Below are positions 10,237 to 20,835 of a DNA stretch of 64,000 nucleotides, in pieces (within the stretch, counting starts at the first letter, position 1; each line of letters begins with the position of its first letter). The notes under the pieces were generated by a model. That model was given only the letters and a program-made list of their open reading frames with translations, searched no databases and was not told the DNA's origin. A program made the position numbers and the translations under genes. The stretch spans positions 1-64,000 of the forward strand of contig CANQZG010000009.1 in the NCBI GenBank assembly GCA_947628305.1, read 5' to 3'. The DNA comes from an uncultured Muribaculaceae bacterium. GTDB taxonomy: Bacteria; Bacteroidota; Bacteroidia; Bacteroidales; Muribaculaceae.

Positions 10237-10907
10237 GACTCAACGGTATTTTTACGTGGTTTGAAAGCGTTCCAGAGTATAATCGCAAGGCACACGACAC
10301 CTATCGCCAGTCCTGCGTATGTCAGGTAGTCATTATATTGTTCCACCTTTTCAAACAGCTCGTCCAACGGGACGGTCTTTCCGAGCCACCATCCGAGAAA
10401 AGCGAGCACAGCGTTCCATATCAACGCGCCAAGCCCGGTGAAAACCACAAATTTCACAACGTTCATCCTCGCCAGGCCGGCAGGAATCGAAATCAGCTGG
10501 CGCACAGCGGGAATCAGACGTCCTATAAAGGTGGAGACCGCGCCATGACGGTCAAAGTAGCGTTCGGCCTTGTCAACCTTGGACTCGTCAATCAGGCAAG
10601 CATGGCCGAGACGGCTGTTGGCGAAGCGGTAAACGAGTGGACGACCAATCCACACCGACAGATAGTAGTTGATTAACGCCCCGGCAATCGCCCCGGCAGT
10701 CGCGACAAGCACGACGATAAACAGGTTCATGTCACCCTTGGTCGTAGCGAGATAGGCCGCCGGGGGCACCACGACTTCCGATGGGAAAGGAATAAATGAA
10801 CTTTCAATTGTCATCAACATAAACACAAGGCCATACCCGGCATTGTCGATAACCCACTGGAATATACCTGATGCATCGATTATAGATAGTTGGATGAAGT
10901 CAAGCAT
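10233..10907 (-). CDS. DedA family membrane protein
   Basis: ESSFIPFPSEVVVPPAAYLA, FIGRLIPAVRQLISIPAGLARM. Confidence 0.92.
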   Translation of the reverse strand: MLDFIQLSIIDASGIFQWVIDNAGYGLVFMLMTIESSFIPFPSEVVVPPAAYLATTKGDMNLFIVVLVATAGAIAGALINYYLSVWIGRPLVYRFANSRLGHACLIDESKVDKAERYFDRHGAVSTFIGRLIPAVRQLISIPAGLARMNVVKFVVFTGLGALIWNAVLAFLGWWLGKTVPLDELFEKVEQYNDYLTYAGLAIGVVCLAIILWNAFKPRKNTVES

Positions 10908-10934
10908 GAGTAAATAATGTGATTATAAGAAGTA

Positions 10935-10966
10935 CAAAGTTACAATCTTTTGACTCTCGCTGCAAA
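10935..10966 (-). promoter_or_regulatory. Canonical Bacteroidetes promoter for the DedA-rpe-ftsK direction
   Basis: Reverse strand reads TTTG-N20-TAACTTTG, upstream of 10907. Confidence 0.7.
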
Positions 10967-10984
10967 TTTGTATGTCAATAAAAA

Positions 10985-11578
10985 TTACAAAACGCCGGCC
11001 GCATCAAACAGCGAACGGTAATAATCGGCCTTCCTTGCAATCGCAAGCGGATAAGCACGCGACGTCGACGGCATCCTGAAAATACGGAGTCGACGGCCGT
11101 CAGTCCATATCGCATCTTTCTCCTCGCCCATTCGCGGCACATCAGTCCCCGTAAGCTGCGCAATCACGCCGGCTGCCTTTTCCCCCGTAGTCGCAATCAC
11201 ATTACAACCGGGCATATCAGCGAGCAACGCGCCCAAATCGACAGGCCTGACAATTTCCAGGAACTTGTCAGAGGCATTGTCACGTAACCTGCGCACCTCA
11301 TGCCCAGTGTCATTCAATGCAATCCCTTTGTCGTCAAGGAATCGTTTTATACGCTCAAGATTGAAGCGTTTTTCGGCCTCATCCCAAAAGATGAAAGGGT
11401 CGTTGTAAAATACAAGTCCCATTATCCGCCAGAAATCATTCTGTCGGTTAGGATAATAGAAGTTCATAGACCACCGCGATGGCTTAGGCGGGAATGTCCC
11501 CATTATCAGCACTTTGGCATTCATCGGGACAAATGGAGACCAAGGATGTATTTCAGTCATATCGGCAGATAAATTCAT
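10985..11578 (-). CDS. Uracil-DNA glycosylase superfamily protein (Mug/deoxyinosine glycosylase-like)
   Basis: HPWSPFVPMNAKVLIMGTFPPKPSRW, FYYPNRQNDFWRIMG, MPSTSRAYP. The longer ORF start (11608) lies in the repeat element, so Met at 11578 is preferred. Confidence 0.82.
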   Translation of the reverse strand: MNLSADMTEIHPWSPFVPMNAKVLIMGTFPPKPSRWSMNFYYPNRQNDFWRIMGLVFYNDPFIFWDEAEKRFNLERIKRFLDDKGIALNDTGHEVRRLRDNASDKFLEIVRPVDLGALLADMPGCNVIATTGEKAAGVIAQLTGTDVPRMGEEKDAIWTDGRRLRIFRMPSTSRAYPLAIARKADYYRSLFDAAGVL

Positions 11579-11584
11579 ATTACC

Positions 11585-11784
11585 AAGTAACTGTTCAAAA
11601 TTAAACAATATTATTATCTCTAAGTAACATTCATGTTTTATCTTTTATACCCTCTGCGGCTTTATTTCGGTTAAAATCTATGCTTTCATCGGTCGTTTAT
11701 ATCTATAAACTCCCTTTTCAACCATAGATTTTCCCTCGAAATAAATCTCGCATACGATATAAATTAATTATGAACAGCTACTTA
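11585..11784 (-). repeat. ~200-bp foldback repeat element, copy B
   Basis: Reverse complement aligns over its whole length with 58786..58985. Ends TGAACAGCTACTTA / AAGTAACTGTTCA; internal hairpin GTTTATAGATATAAAC. Confidence 0.9.
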
Positions 11785-11846
11785 TGAGAGTAACACAACA
11801 TGTGATTAAATGGATACACAAAATTAGGGATAATATTGTTAAAACG

Positions 11847-11878
11847 TTTGTGAAGTATGGTAAAATGTATTAATTTTG
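11847..11878 (+). promoter_or_regulatory. Canonical Bacteroidetes promoter upstream of the EPS export operon
   Basis: TTTG (11847-11850) - N20 - TAATTTTG (11871-11878). Confidence 0.78.
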
Positions 11879-11953
11879 TCGCGAAAAATATCGTTATTCT
11901 GCATGGGATAACTATGTGATGACGCGTCATTATTATAACCAGAAATTAAATTT

Positions 11954-12781
11954 ATGCGCCTATCTCGATTATTGTTGATTTTGTTGGGTATAACGGGATT
12001 GTTCAGCTCCTGCTCAACCCCTAAAAATATCGCATACTTCCCTGATTTGGCCGACGGGGAGGTAATCACAGTCCAACAGGCCAAGCCAATCGTAGTGCAG
12101 CCTGATGACAAGCTGTCGATTATAGTCAATTCCAAGGACGGAAGTCTCGCAGACCTGTTCAACCTGCCTATAACGTCACGCCGGGTTGGCACGCAGTCCA
12201 ATTCAGGGGCAACAGCCACACGCAATTACATCAGCAGCAACGAAGGTATATCATATTATACCGTAGACCCCGACGGCAATATCGATTTCCCCGTCATAGG
12301 CAAGATTCATGTCGCGGGGATGACGCGCTCACAACTTGCATCAGACATCAAGAAAAGACTGGTCGCAGGCAATTATGTGAAAGACCCGGTTGTGACCGTT
12401 GAGTTCATCAGCACCGGCATTTCCATTATGGGTGAGGTTACCTCACCGGGGCGTTATGACATAAACCGTGACCGACTGACAATCCTTGAGGCCCTCGCGA
12501 TGGCCGGAGACCTCACGATACAGGGACAACGCGAGAACGTACTTGTCATACGCCCGTCAGACGATGGCACACAGACAGCCTATCGCGTTAATCTGACCGA
12601 TGGTGAAAAACTGATAAAATCCCCTGTGTTCTATCTGCAACCCAACGACATAGTCTATGTCGAGCCTAACTCTTTCAAGAAACGTCAGACAACTGTCAAC
12701 GGGAACAACGTGCTCAACGCGTCATTCTGGGTTTCGGTGGCATCGTTGCTGACCTCGGTCGCAGTGCTGATATTTAAATAA
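11954..12781 (+). CDS. Polysaccharide export outer-membrane lipoprotein (Wza-like, SLBB)
   Basis: Lipobox LFSSCSTPKN; poly-export domain DDKLSIIVNSKD; SLBB ISIMGEVTSPGRYDI; C-terminal TM helix. Confidence 0.93.
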   Translation: MRLSRLLLILLGITGLFSSCSTPKNIAYFPDLADGEVITVQQAKPIVVQPDDKLSIIVNSKDGSLADLFNLPITSRRVGTQSNSGATATRNYISSNEGISYYTVDPDGNIDFPVIGKIHVAGMTRSQLASDIKKRLVAGNYVKDPVVTVEFISTGISIMGEVTSPGRYDINRDRLTILEALAMAGDLTIQGQRENVLVIRPSDDGTQTAYRVNLTDGEKLIKSPVFYLQPNDIVYVEPNSFKKRQTTVNGNNVLNASFWVSVASLLTSVAVLIFK

Positions 12782-12801
12782 CCATCACACCTGTTATCTC
12801 T

Positions 12802-15255
12802 ATGGCATCGGAAAACGGAAATATGCAAGTGGAACAGCCTGAAGAAGACTCTATCCAAATCAAGGATTTATTAACCTTGTTTCTTGCCAATTGGAAGTGG
12901 TTTATACTATCCCTGATAATAGTCCTGGGGTTGGGTGTGCTGTATATTCTGCGCACGCCACCGGTATACCTGCGTACCGCATCACTATTGATAAAAGACG
13001 ACTCAAAATCAACGAGCATATCATCTGACGTGGCCAACATGTTTTCGGAACTCGGGGTAGGAAATACCAACGCCAACGTATATAACGAGATGGTAACACT
13101 CATGTCTCCGACGACCCTGTTGCAGACCATCAAGAAACTATCACTCGATGTCAACTATACAATCCCCGGCACTTTCTATGCCCGTACCCTTTATGGCAAC
13201 ACATTGCCGATAAAGGTGACGTTCCTTAACATACCTGACGACTATAGCGCATCACTAAAAGTCAAGTTGCTCGATGGAAACCGCGTTGAACTATCCCACT
13301 TCACATACGGAGAGAGCGAAGATGGCGACACAGTCGTAAAAGCCAAGCTGAACCAAGCGGTTCAAACCCCTGCCGGCAAAGTGATTGTAACCCCAATGCC
13401 TGAATATAACGCCTACATGCGTAAAGGCGAGTCGACTTCAATCAATGTTCATCGCACCAATGTCTATTCCACGGCCGAAGAACTATCATTGCGGCTCGGC
13501 GTCGAGATGACCGATGAGGACGGCACTGTAATAGACATCTCTTTCAAGGACGTGTGCCCACAACGCGCAGTCGACATAATCAACACAATCATTGATGTCT
13601 ACAAACAGGATTGGGTGGAAGAACGCAATGAGGTGACACGTGTCACCTCAGCATTCATCACCGACCGTCTTGGCGTGATTGAACAGGAACTTGGACAAGT
13701 GGATGCTGATATTTCGACCTACAAAAGCGAGAACCTCGTGCCCGATGTCCAGGCGGCCTCACAGTTGTTCCTGACCCACACCAGAGAGGCAAGCAACATG
13801 ATTCTGCAACTAAACAACCGTCTTGCCATGGCCCGTTACATAAAGAGTTATCTTGGGAACACGGCCAATAACAATCGGCTGCTCCCGGCCAACTCGGGGA
13901 TGGAGAGCCAGGGACTTGAAAAACAGATTGCCGACTACAACGAATTGCAGATGCAACGCAACACATTGGTTTCCAACAGCAGCGAATCCAATCCATTAGT
14001 CGTCGACCTCGACCAGTCGCTGGCCGATATGCGCAAAGCTATCAACGTATCGGTGGATAACCTGATTGTTGACTTAGGGACGCAGATAAAAAATGTGGAG
14101 CGTGATGAGCAACATACATACGCACAAATCGCCGCCAACCCCAATCAGGAGAAATATCTCCTTGCCGTCGGACGTGAACAGAAAGTGAAAGAAGCACTGT
14201 ACCTATTCCTGTTGCAAAAGCGAGAGGAGAATGAACTGTCCCGTACATTCTCGGCGTTCAACACACGGCTGTTGTCCCCCCCCACCGGCAGCTTGAAACC
14301 GGTTGCGCCGAAGAAAATGCAGATATTACTCATCTCATTTGTCATCGGAATGCTCATTCCGGCAATATTATTGTTTGTCAGGATGCAGATGAACACCACG
14401 GTAAGAGGACGTAAAGACATAGAAAAACTAACAATACCCATAATCGGTGAAATTCCGCAGTTTGGCGGTCGTAAACACCGCAAGAACCTTGGACGTCACA
14501 TCGACGAGGGCGGTGAATCCCAGATTGTGGTCAAGGCCGGAAACCGTAACTACATAAACGAGGCATTCCGTGTGCTTAGGACCAACATCGAATTCATGAC
14601 ACATAATTCGGCACAGTCCTGTAACGTGATAGGCATAACATCGTTCAATGCCGGTTCAGGTAAATCCATTATATCAATAAACATAGCAATCGCATTGGCA
14701 TTAAAGGGCAAACGCGTGCTGTTGATAGATGGTGACTTACGCCGCCATTCAGTATCGGCCCATTTACCTAAGACCAATAAAGGTTTAGCTGATTTCCTGA
14801 ACGGAGCAGTCAGTGACATGGACGAACTCCCGGTTACTTACAATGAGAAATATAGTTCATTCAGGATTATACCGGTGGGGGCTATTCCGTCTAATCCCTC
14901 AGAGTTGATAGACCAACCCGCCATGAGGGAGTTGATTGACTATATGAGAGAACGATATGATTACATATTTGTCGATTGTCCTCCGATTGACATAGTCGCC
15001 GACACGCAATTGCTATCACCAATGTTTGACCGCACTATCTTCATTCTACGTGCCGGTATCTTTGAACGGAGCCTGTTGCCCGAACTGGAGAAAATGTACC
15101 GCACCGACCGATTCAAGAACCTCACGCTTGTATTGAACGGCACAGAGGTCTCCAATCATCGTTACGGCGGTAAAGGGTACTCATACGGATACGGATATGG
15201 AAGAAAAGGAGGATACGGCTACTATGCAAGCTATGGCGGTGGTAATGATGACTGA
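12802..15255 (+). CDS. Exopolysaccharide co-polymerase / bacterial tyrosine kinase (Wzc-like)
   Basis: Wzz domain, Walker A FNAGSGKSIISINIA, Walker A' LLIDGDLRR, Tyr-rich C-terminus YGGKGYSYGYGYGRKGGYGYYASY. Confidence 0.95.
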   Translation: MASENGNMQVEQPEEDSIQIKDLLTLFLANWKWFILSLIIVLGLGVLYILRTPPVYLRTASLLIKDDSKSTSISSDVANMFSELGVGNTNANVYNEMVTLMSPTTLLQTIKKLSLDVNYTIPGTFYARTLYGNTLPIKVTFLNIPDDYSASLKVKLLDGNRVELSHFTYGESEDGDTVVKAKLNQAVQTPAGKVIVTPMPEYNAYMRKGESTSINVHRTNVYSTAEELSLRLGVEMTDEDGTVIDISFKDVCPQRAVDIINTIIDVYKQDWVEERNEVTRVTSAFITDRLGVIEQELGQVDADISTYKSENLVPDVQAASQLFLTHTREASNMILQLNNRLAMARYIKSYLGNTANNNRLLPANSGMESQGLEKQIADYNELQMQRNTLVSNSSESNPLVVDLDQSLADMRKAINVSVDNLIVDLGTQIKNVERDEQHTYAQIAANPNQEKYLLAVGREQKVKEALYLFLLQKREENELSRTFSAFNTRLLSPPTGSLKPVAPKKMQILLISFVIGMLIPAILLFVRMQMNTTVRGRKDIEKLTIPIIGEIPQFGGRKHRKNLGRHIDEGGESQIVVKAGNRNYINEAFRVLRTNIEFMTHNSAQSCNVIGITSFNAGSGKSIISINIAIALALKGKRVLLIDGDLRRHSVSAHLPKTNKGLADFLNGAVSDMDELPVTYNEKYSSFRIIPVGAIPSNPSELIDQPAMRELIDYMRERYDYIFVDCPPIDIVADTQLLSPMFDRTIFILRAGIFERSLLPELEKMYRTDRFKNLTLVLNGTEVSNHRYGGKGYSYGYGYGRKGGYGYYASYGGGNDD

Positions 15256-15261
15256 CAGAAT

Positions 15262-15972
15262 GTGATGTGGCCATTGTTTGAACGCAAATACAAGATTGGC
15301 GAGAGCGGTATACTTAACGGATATACCGACTGGCATTCCCACATCCTTCCCGGTGTTGACGACGGCGTGCGTGACATTGAGAAATCACTTGAAATCCTTG
15401 AACGCTATGAGGGGATTGGTGTTAAGTCAGTATGGCTCACGCCACACATAATGGAAGACATCCCGAACTCCACCGACCATCTGCGAGAACGTTTCGCTGA
15501 ACTACAAAACGCCTATAACGGGCCTATCGGACTTAACCTTGCGTCAGAGAACATGCTTGACGTGCTGTTTGAAGAACGTCTCTCCCAAAACGACCTGTTA
15601 CCCATAAATGGGAACCATCTTCTTGTCGAGACCTCCTACATCGAGCCTCCGATGGATTTATACGGACTTCTTTCCCGCATCAAGAGCGCAGGATACTTCC
15701 CCATCCTTGCACACCCTGAACGATACCGATACATGTCTGATGAAGACTACAGACAGTTGGTCGCTATGGATGTAAAATTGCAGATGAATCTGCCCTCGGC
15801 TATCGGAATGTACGGCGATGAGGCACATCGTCGCATGAAATGGTTACTTAAAAACGGAATGTACTCGTTTATAGGTACCGACTTGCACAACGGCAGAATG
15901 CTTGGAAAACTCCTTGACGGAAAAATTTCATCGTCACTGTGCAAGTCAATCAAAAACATTGAAACCGACTGA
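15262..15972 (+). CDS. PHP-type tyrosine-protein phosphatase (CpsB/CapC/YwqE-like)
   Basis: TDWHSHILPGVDDGVRD, LTPHIMEDIPN, LAHPERYRYM, GTDLHN. Confidence 0.92.
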   Translation: MMWPLFERKYKIGESGILNGYTDWHSHILPGVDDGVRDIEKSLEILERYEGIGVKSVWLTPHIMEDIPNSTDHLRERFAELQNAYNGPIGLNLASENMLDVLFEERLSQNDLLPINGNHLLVETSYIEPPMDLYGLLSRIKSAGYFPILAHPERYRYMSDEDYRQLVAMDVKLQMNLPSAIGMYGDEAHRRMKWLLKNGMYSFIGTDLHNGRMLGKLLDGKISSSLCKSIKNIETD

Positions 15973-16041
15973 CTGACTGAACAAACTTTAGGGAGCGTTA
16001 AGTTGTTATAAAAGTATAATCAACGTAAACGACTCCTAACG

Positions 16042-16482
16042 ATGAAACGGCGGACTGCACTATTGACCACGATTTTCTGGACTATACTCCTGCTTGGCGC
16101 ATGCAACGATTCAGTATGGGAACAATTACCATCATCTGTCTCTCAATTTGTGACAGAATATTATCCCGGGAGCGACATAAAATCCTACAATACCGATGCA
16201 GACGGTAACCAGACCGTTGAAATAAAGAACGGGGCCGTCCTTAAATTTGACCGCGATGGTGCGTGGACCGAAATCAGTGGCCGTGGAGTCCCATTGCCTG
16301 AAGTCCTTGTCCTGGATGAACTTCCGTCCCCGCTGTACCGATACCTACAGGAAATCACAGCAACTACACTTGTCTATAAAATGAGTCGCACCCCAAGGGA
16401 GTACACCTTGCTGCTCACCGACTCGATGCTGGAGTATGACATTGCGACTGAAAAAGTATCCTACCGGGAATCCACTCTGTAA
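16042..16482 (+). CDS. PepSY-like (DUF2874-type) putative lipoprotein
   Basis: Lipobox LLLGACNDS; FVTEYYPGSDIKSYNTDADGNQTVEIKNG..FDRDGAW pattern. Confidence 0.7.
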   Translation: MKRRTALLTTIFWTILLLGACNDSVWEQLPSSVSQFVTEYYPGSDIKSYNTDADGNQTVEIKNGAVLKFDRDGAWTEISGRGVPLPEVLVLDELPSPLYRYLQEITATTLVYKMSRTPREYTLLLTDSMLEYDIATEKVSYRESTL

Positions 16483-16508
16483 CAACCTGCCACCTAAGAT
16501 ATATCGAG

Positions 16509-16540
16509 AGTGTGAAGTTTCGGCCTCACACTTTATTTGT
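16509..16540 (+). terminator. Terminator-like hairpin after the PepSY-like gene
   Basis: AGTGTGA-agtttcggcc-TCACACT followed by TTATTTG. Confidence 0.6.
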
Positions 16541-16614
16541 TTATTTATATGGTGATATGTCGCAAATTTTGCGTAAGTTTGCAAGAGATTATATAATGAT
16601 AACACTGAATCGTA

Positions 16615-17595
16615 ATGGCAGAGATAAAATGTGTAGGCATTTTGACCTCCGGCGGTGACGCCCCCGGCATGAATGCAGCGATACGCGCCGTCACTCGTTC
16701 GGCAATCTACAGCGGATGTAAGGTCAAGGGAATCTATCGAGGCTACCGTGGCCTCATAACCGATGAAATAGTGGATTTCAAGACCCAGAATGTATCGAAT
16801 ATCATACAGATGGGCGGCACTATTCTGAAAACCGCCCGTTGCAAGGAATTCCAGACCCCCGAAGGACGCCAACTCGCATTTGACAACATCAAGCGCCACG
16901 GCATCGACGCCCTTGTAGTCATCGGTGGCGACGGCTCACTGACCGGTGCGCGAATATTTGCCAACGAATACAATTTTCCTATAATCGGGTTACCCGGTAC
17001 AATCGACAACGACCTTTTCGGCACCGACACGACAATAGGCTACGACACCGCCCTCAACACCATCATGCAGTGTGTCGACAAAATACGCGACACGGCTACA
17101 AGCCATGAGCGACTGTTTTTCATCGAGGTCATGGGACGCGACGCGGGATTCCTCGCTCTCAACGGTGCGATTGCATCAGGGGCGGAGGCCGCCATTATCC
17201 CCGAAATCTCGACCGAGGTCGACCAGTTGGCCGAACTTATTCAGAACGGATTCCGCAAGAGCAAGAACTCTTCAATCGTACTCGTCGCCGAGAGTCCTGT
17301 GACGGGGGGCGCGATGGGCATGGCCGAACGTGTCAAGAACGAATACCCGGGGTACGATGTGCGCGTGTCAATCCTGGGACACCTCCAGCGCGGTGGCTCG
17401 CCGACCGCCCACGACCGCATACTTGCATCCCGCATGGGAGCGGCAGCGATGGACGCCCTGCTCGAAGACCAACGTAACGTCATGATTGGCATACGCAACG
17501 ATGAGATTGTGTACGTCCCCTTCTCCAAGGCAATCAAGAACGACAAGCCAATCAACCGAGATTTGCTCAACACGCTTAGACGGCTGTCTATCTGA
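16615..17595 (+). CDS. pfkA: ATP-dependent 6-phosphofructokinase
   Basis: [53 protein letters not shown]. Confidence 0.96.
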   Translation: MAEIKCVGILTSGGDAPGMNAAIRAVTRSAIYSGCKVKGIYRGYRGLITDEIVDFKTQNVSNIIQMGGTILKTARCKEFQTPEGRQLAFDNIKRHGIDALVVIGGDGSLTGARIFANEYNFPIIGLPGTIDNDLFGTDTTIGYDTALNTIMQCVDKIRDTATSHERLFFIEVMGRDAGFLALNGAIASGAEAAIIPEISTEVDQLAELIQNGFRKSKNSSIVLVAESPVTGGAMGMAERVKNEYPGYDVRVSILGHLQRGGSPTAHDRILASRMGAAAMDALLEDQRNVMIGIRNDEIVYVPFSKAIKNDKPINRDLLNTLRRLSI

Positions 17596-18281
17596 TGATT
17601 GAAATCCGCGACATATCCAAGTCCTACGACAAGCTACAGGTGCTTGACAAGATTTCGCTCGACATCAACGACGGCGAAATCCTGTCAATAGTGGGGCCGA
17701 GCGGCGCGGGCAAGACCACATTGTTGCAGATTGCCGGCACACTTGAACGCCCCGACAACGGCACTGTCTCCTACAACGGTGTAGATGTCACATGTCTCTC
17801 CGGGGCAAAACTGTCGCGATTCCGTAACCGTAACATCGGCTTCATCTTCCAATTCCATCAATTGTTGCCCGAATTCACCATGGTCGAGAATGTATCGATG
17901 CCCGCTCTAATCGCAGGGGAGTCACGCTCCAAAGCCGAACACCGTGCCGCCGAGCTTCTTGATTACCTGGGATTGAGTGAACGTCTGCGCCACCGTCCCG
18001 CCGAACTGTCGGGAGGTGAGCGACAACGCGCCGCCGTGGCACGCGCCCTCCTCAACCGTCCGGGGGTGATTCTCGCCGATGAACCGTCGGGAAGTCTCGA
18101 TTCCCACAACCGCGAGGAACTTCACAACCTGTTTTTCAAACTGCGGGACGAGATGGGACAGACATTTGTCATAGTCACCCATGACGCATCACTGGCCGCA
18201 GGTTGCGACCGTGTCGTCAACATGCGTGACGGCCGCATATCCGGCATCTCGATTAACCGTGAAACAAATACCGCATCATGA
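17595..18281 (+). CDS. ABC transporter ATP-binding protein (LolD/MacB-like)
   Basis: Walker [13 protein letters not shown], signature [15 protein letters not shown], Walker [13 protein letters not shown]. Confidence 0.92.
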   Translation: MIEIRDISKSYDKLQVLDKISLDINDGEILSIVGPSGAGKTTLLQIAGTLERPDNGTVSYNGVDVTCLSGAKLSRFRNRNIGFIFQFHQLLPEFTMVENVSMPALIAGESRSKAEHRAAELLDYLGLSERLRHRPAELSGGERQRAAVARALLNRPGVILADEPSGSLDSHNREELHNLFFKLRDEMGQTFVIVTHDASLAAGCDRVVNMRDGRISGISINRETNTAS

Positions 18282-18958
18282 GGACTTTAAGGAACATAAT
18301 ATCACTAATCCTGCCTGTATTCATCATGGCGTTCTCATCATGCAGTGTCAACGACAACACCTACGACGGGGAAGTCACGGCCACACTTTATGACATCGTG
18401 ACATTCACCGGCAATGACAACGGACAGGCCGTGTTCACGTTCAATCAGGTCGATGACACCCCCGAAGTCACATTACGTGCCAACGGTACACTCGACGACA
18501 AGCGCATAGAACCGGGCAAACGGATATATATCGCCTACCAACCCGTCCATGGGAAAGCATTCGTCTCTGACGACATCCGTCTCTATTCGCTGGCTTCAAT
18601 CAACAACGGTACAATCAACACCGAGGAGAGCATCGCCGATTTCCCTGAATGGGACCGCGACAAGGTATATCTCCTCGCTGCATGGCGGTCGGGAAAATAT
18701 ATCAACCTACAGACACGCCTCGTCTACACCAAGGAGCCGCGTAAATACCGCCTTGTCGGAGACCCGGAAACATTCGGAGACCCCTATCCTGACGTTTACC
18801 TTCTCCATCAACTCAATGAGGAAACCGACAATTTCCAGCGCACGTTCTATGCATCGTTTGACATCTCCCCCGTCTGGGAACTTCCGACATGCCGGGGCAT
18901 CACCCTCCATGTCGCCAACTCAAACCTCAAGCAAACAAAATTCATATTCAAGAAATAA
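18278..18958 (+). CDS. NigD-like lipoprotein
   Basis: Lipobox AFSSCSVND; secreted Bacteroidales lipoprotein. Confidence 0.65.
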   Translation: MRTLRNIISLILPVFIMAFSSCSVNDNTYDGEVTATLYDIVTFTGNDNGQAVFTFNQVDDTPEVTLRANGTLDDKRIEPGKRIYIAYQPVHGKAFVSDDIRLYSLASINNGTINTEESIADFPEWDRDKVYLLAAWRSGKYINLQTRLVYTKEPRKYRLVGDPETFGDPYPDVYLLHQLNEETDNFQRTFYASFDISPVWELPTCRGITLHVANSNLKQTKFIFKK

Positions 18959-18970
18959 AAACTTACAATC

Positions 18971-19297
18971 ATGGCAGAAAACAAACAAAACGAAATAAAA
19001 ATCGAACTGACACCTGAAGTGGCTAACGGACATTACGCCAATCTCGCCGTCATCTCTCACACCGGCAACGAGTTTTTCATCGACTTTATCGCCGTGGCAC
19101 CCAACATGCCCCAGGCCAAGGTACAGAGCCGCATAATCATGACACCCGAAAACGCCAAGAATCTGCTGTTCGCCCTTAGCGACAATGTCAAGAAATATGA
19201 ACAGACATTCGGTGAAATCGAGCGTAAACTCCCCAAGAACAACAACGGCCAACAGGGTGGCATACCCAATCCGTTCATGACCGGCGGGAAGGCGTGA
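18971..19297 (+). CDS. DUF3467 family protein
   Basis: IELTPEVANGHYANLAVISHTGNEFFIDFIAVAP..RIIMTPENAKNLLFAL. Confidence 0.85.
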   Translation: MAENKQNEIKIELTPEVANGHYANLAVISHTGNEFFIDFIAVAPNMPQAKVQSRIIMTPENAKNLLFALSDNVKKYEQTFGEIERKLPKNNNGQQGGIPNPFMTGGKA

Positions 19298-19350
19298 TGA
19301 TAGTTTAGAGTTTAGAGTTAAAAGTTTAAAGGACAGCATTCCAATACGAC

Positions 19351-20832
19351 ATGTCACTGACATTATACAACACACTGACGCGTACAAAACAGGAATTCGT
19401 CCCGTTGCACGAGGGAAGCGTCGGGATGTATGTCTGCGGCCCGACCGTCTATGGCGACGGGCACTTGGGACATGCGCGCCCGGCAATAACGTTCGACATT
19501 CTTTTCCGCTATCTGCGCCACAAAGGATACAAAGTTCGCTATGTGCGCAATATCACCGACGTGGGACACCTGGAACACGATGCCGACGACGGTGAGGACA
19601 AAATAGCCAAGAAAGCGCGTCTCGAGCAGCTTGAGCCTATGGAGGTGGTGCAATATTACCTCGGCCGATACCACAAGGCCATGGAAGCGTTGAACGTGCT
19701 TCCCCCTTCGATTGAGCCGCATGCGTCAGGCCACATCATCGAGCAAATCGAGTACATCAAGCGCATACTTGACGCGGGATATGCCTACGAATCAAACGGC
19801 TCGGTATATTTCGACATACCCAAATACAACAGCTCCCACCCCTACGGCAAACTGTCAGGACGCAATATCGATGAACTGTTGTCAACAACCCGCACTCTCG
19901 ACGGGCAGGAGGAGAAACACAACCCCGCCGATTTCGCGTTATGGAAAAAGGCCGCGCCCGAGCACATCATGCGATGGCCTTCGCCATGGAGCGACGGGTT
20001 CCCCGGATGGCATCTCGAATGCTCGACTATGTCGGAGAAATATCTCGGCGAACGGTTTGACATACACGGCGGAGGCATGGACCTCATGTTCCCCCACCAC
20101 GAGTGCGAAATCGCCCAATCGGTAGCCCATAACGGACATGAGACCGTCGGTTATTGGCTTCACAACAACATGATTACCATCAACGGCAAGAAGATGGGCA
20201 AGTCACTGGGCAATTTCATCACGCTCGATGAATTCTTCACCGGCAGCCATCCGTTGCTGGAGAAGGCCTACTCGCCTATGACGATAAGGTTCTTCATCCT
20301 CCAGGCACACTACCGCGGTACAGTCGATTTCAGCAACGAGGCGTTACAAGCAGCGGAAAAAGCCCTCGCCCGTATCCTCGACGGCTACCACCGACTTCAG
20401 GAACTGACCGCATCAGCCGACTCCACAATCGATGTGTCACAGCTGCGCGCAAGATGCTATGAGGCAATGGACGATGACCTCAACACCCCTGTTGTCATCG
20501 CCCATCTGTTTGACGGAGTCAAGATGATTAACCAGGTCAAGGACGGCAACGCCAAGGTGACCCAGGCCGACATCGATGAACTTAAAGACGTTTTCGATAC
20601 ATTCCTTATCGAAATCCTCGGCATAAAGCCGGGAATACTGGAGGGAGCGACCGACGCGAAGGCGATGAAACCATTTGAGGACGCCGTTGAATTGCTCCTT
20701 GAAATGCGCTCCAAGGCCAAGGCTGCGAAGGACTGGGCAACGAGCGACCTTATACGCGACCGCCTCGGTGAAATCGGTTTTGACATCAAGGACACCAAGG
20801 ACGGCTATGAGTGGTCATTGAAAAAACAATGA
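19351..20832 (+). CDS. cysS: Cysteinyl-tRNA synthetase
   Basis: [47 protein letters not shown]. Confidence 0.97.
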   Translation: MSLTLYNTLTRTKQEFVPLHEGSVGMYVCGPTVYGDGHLGHARPAITFDILFRYLRHKGYKVRYVRNITDVGHLEHDADDGEDKIAKKARLEQLEPMEVVQYYLGRYHKAMEALNVLPPSIEPHASGHIIEQIEYIKRILDAGYAYESNGSVYFDIPKYNSSHPYGKLSGRNIDELLSTTRTLDGQEEKHNPADFALWKKAAPEHIMRWPSPWSDGFPGWHLECSTMSEKYLGERFDIHGGGMDLMFPHHECEIAQSVAHNGHETVGYWLHNNMITINGKKMGKSLGNFITLDEFFTGSHPLLEKAYSPMTIRFFILQAHYRGTVDFSNEALQAAEKALARILDGYHRLQELTASADSTIDVSQLRARCYEAMDDDLNTPVVIAHLFDGVKMINQVKDGNAKVTQADIDELKDVFDTFLIEILGIKPGILEGATDAKAMKPFEDAVELLLEMRSKAKAAKDWATSDLIRDRLGEIGFDIKDTKDGYEWSLKKQ

Positions 20833-20835
20833 CGC

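Noticed and set aside
15121-15250. Low-complexity Tyr/Gly repeats at the end of the Wzc-like gene
   Set aside because: Expected C-terminal tyrosine cluster of BY-kinases, not a separate repeat element.
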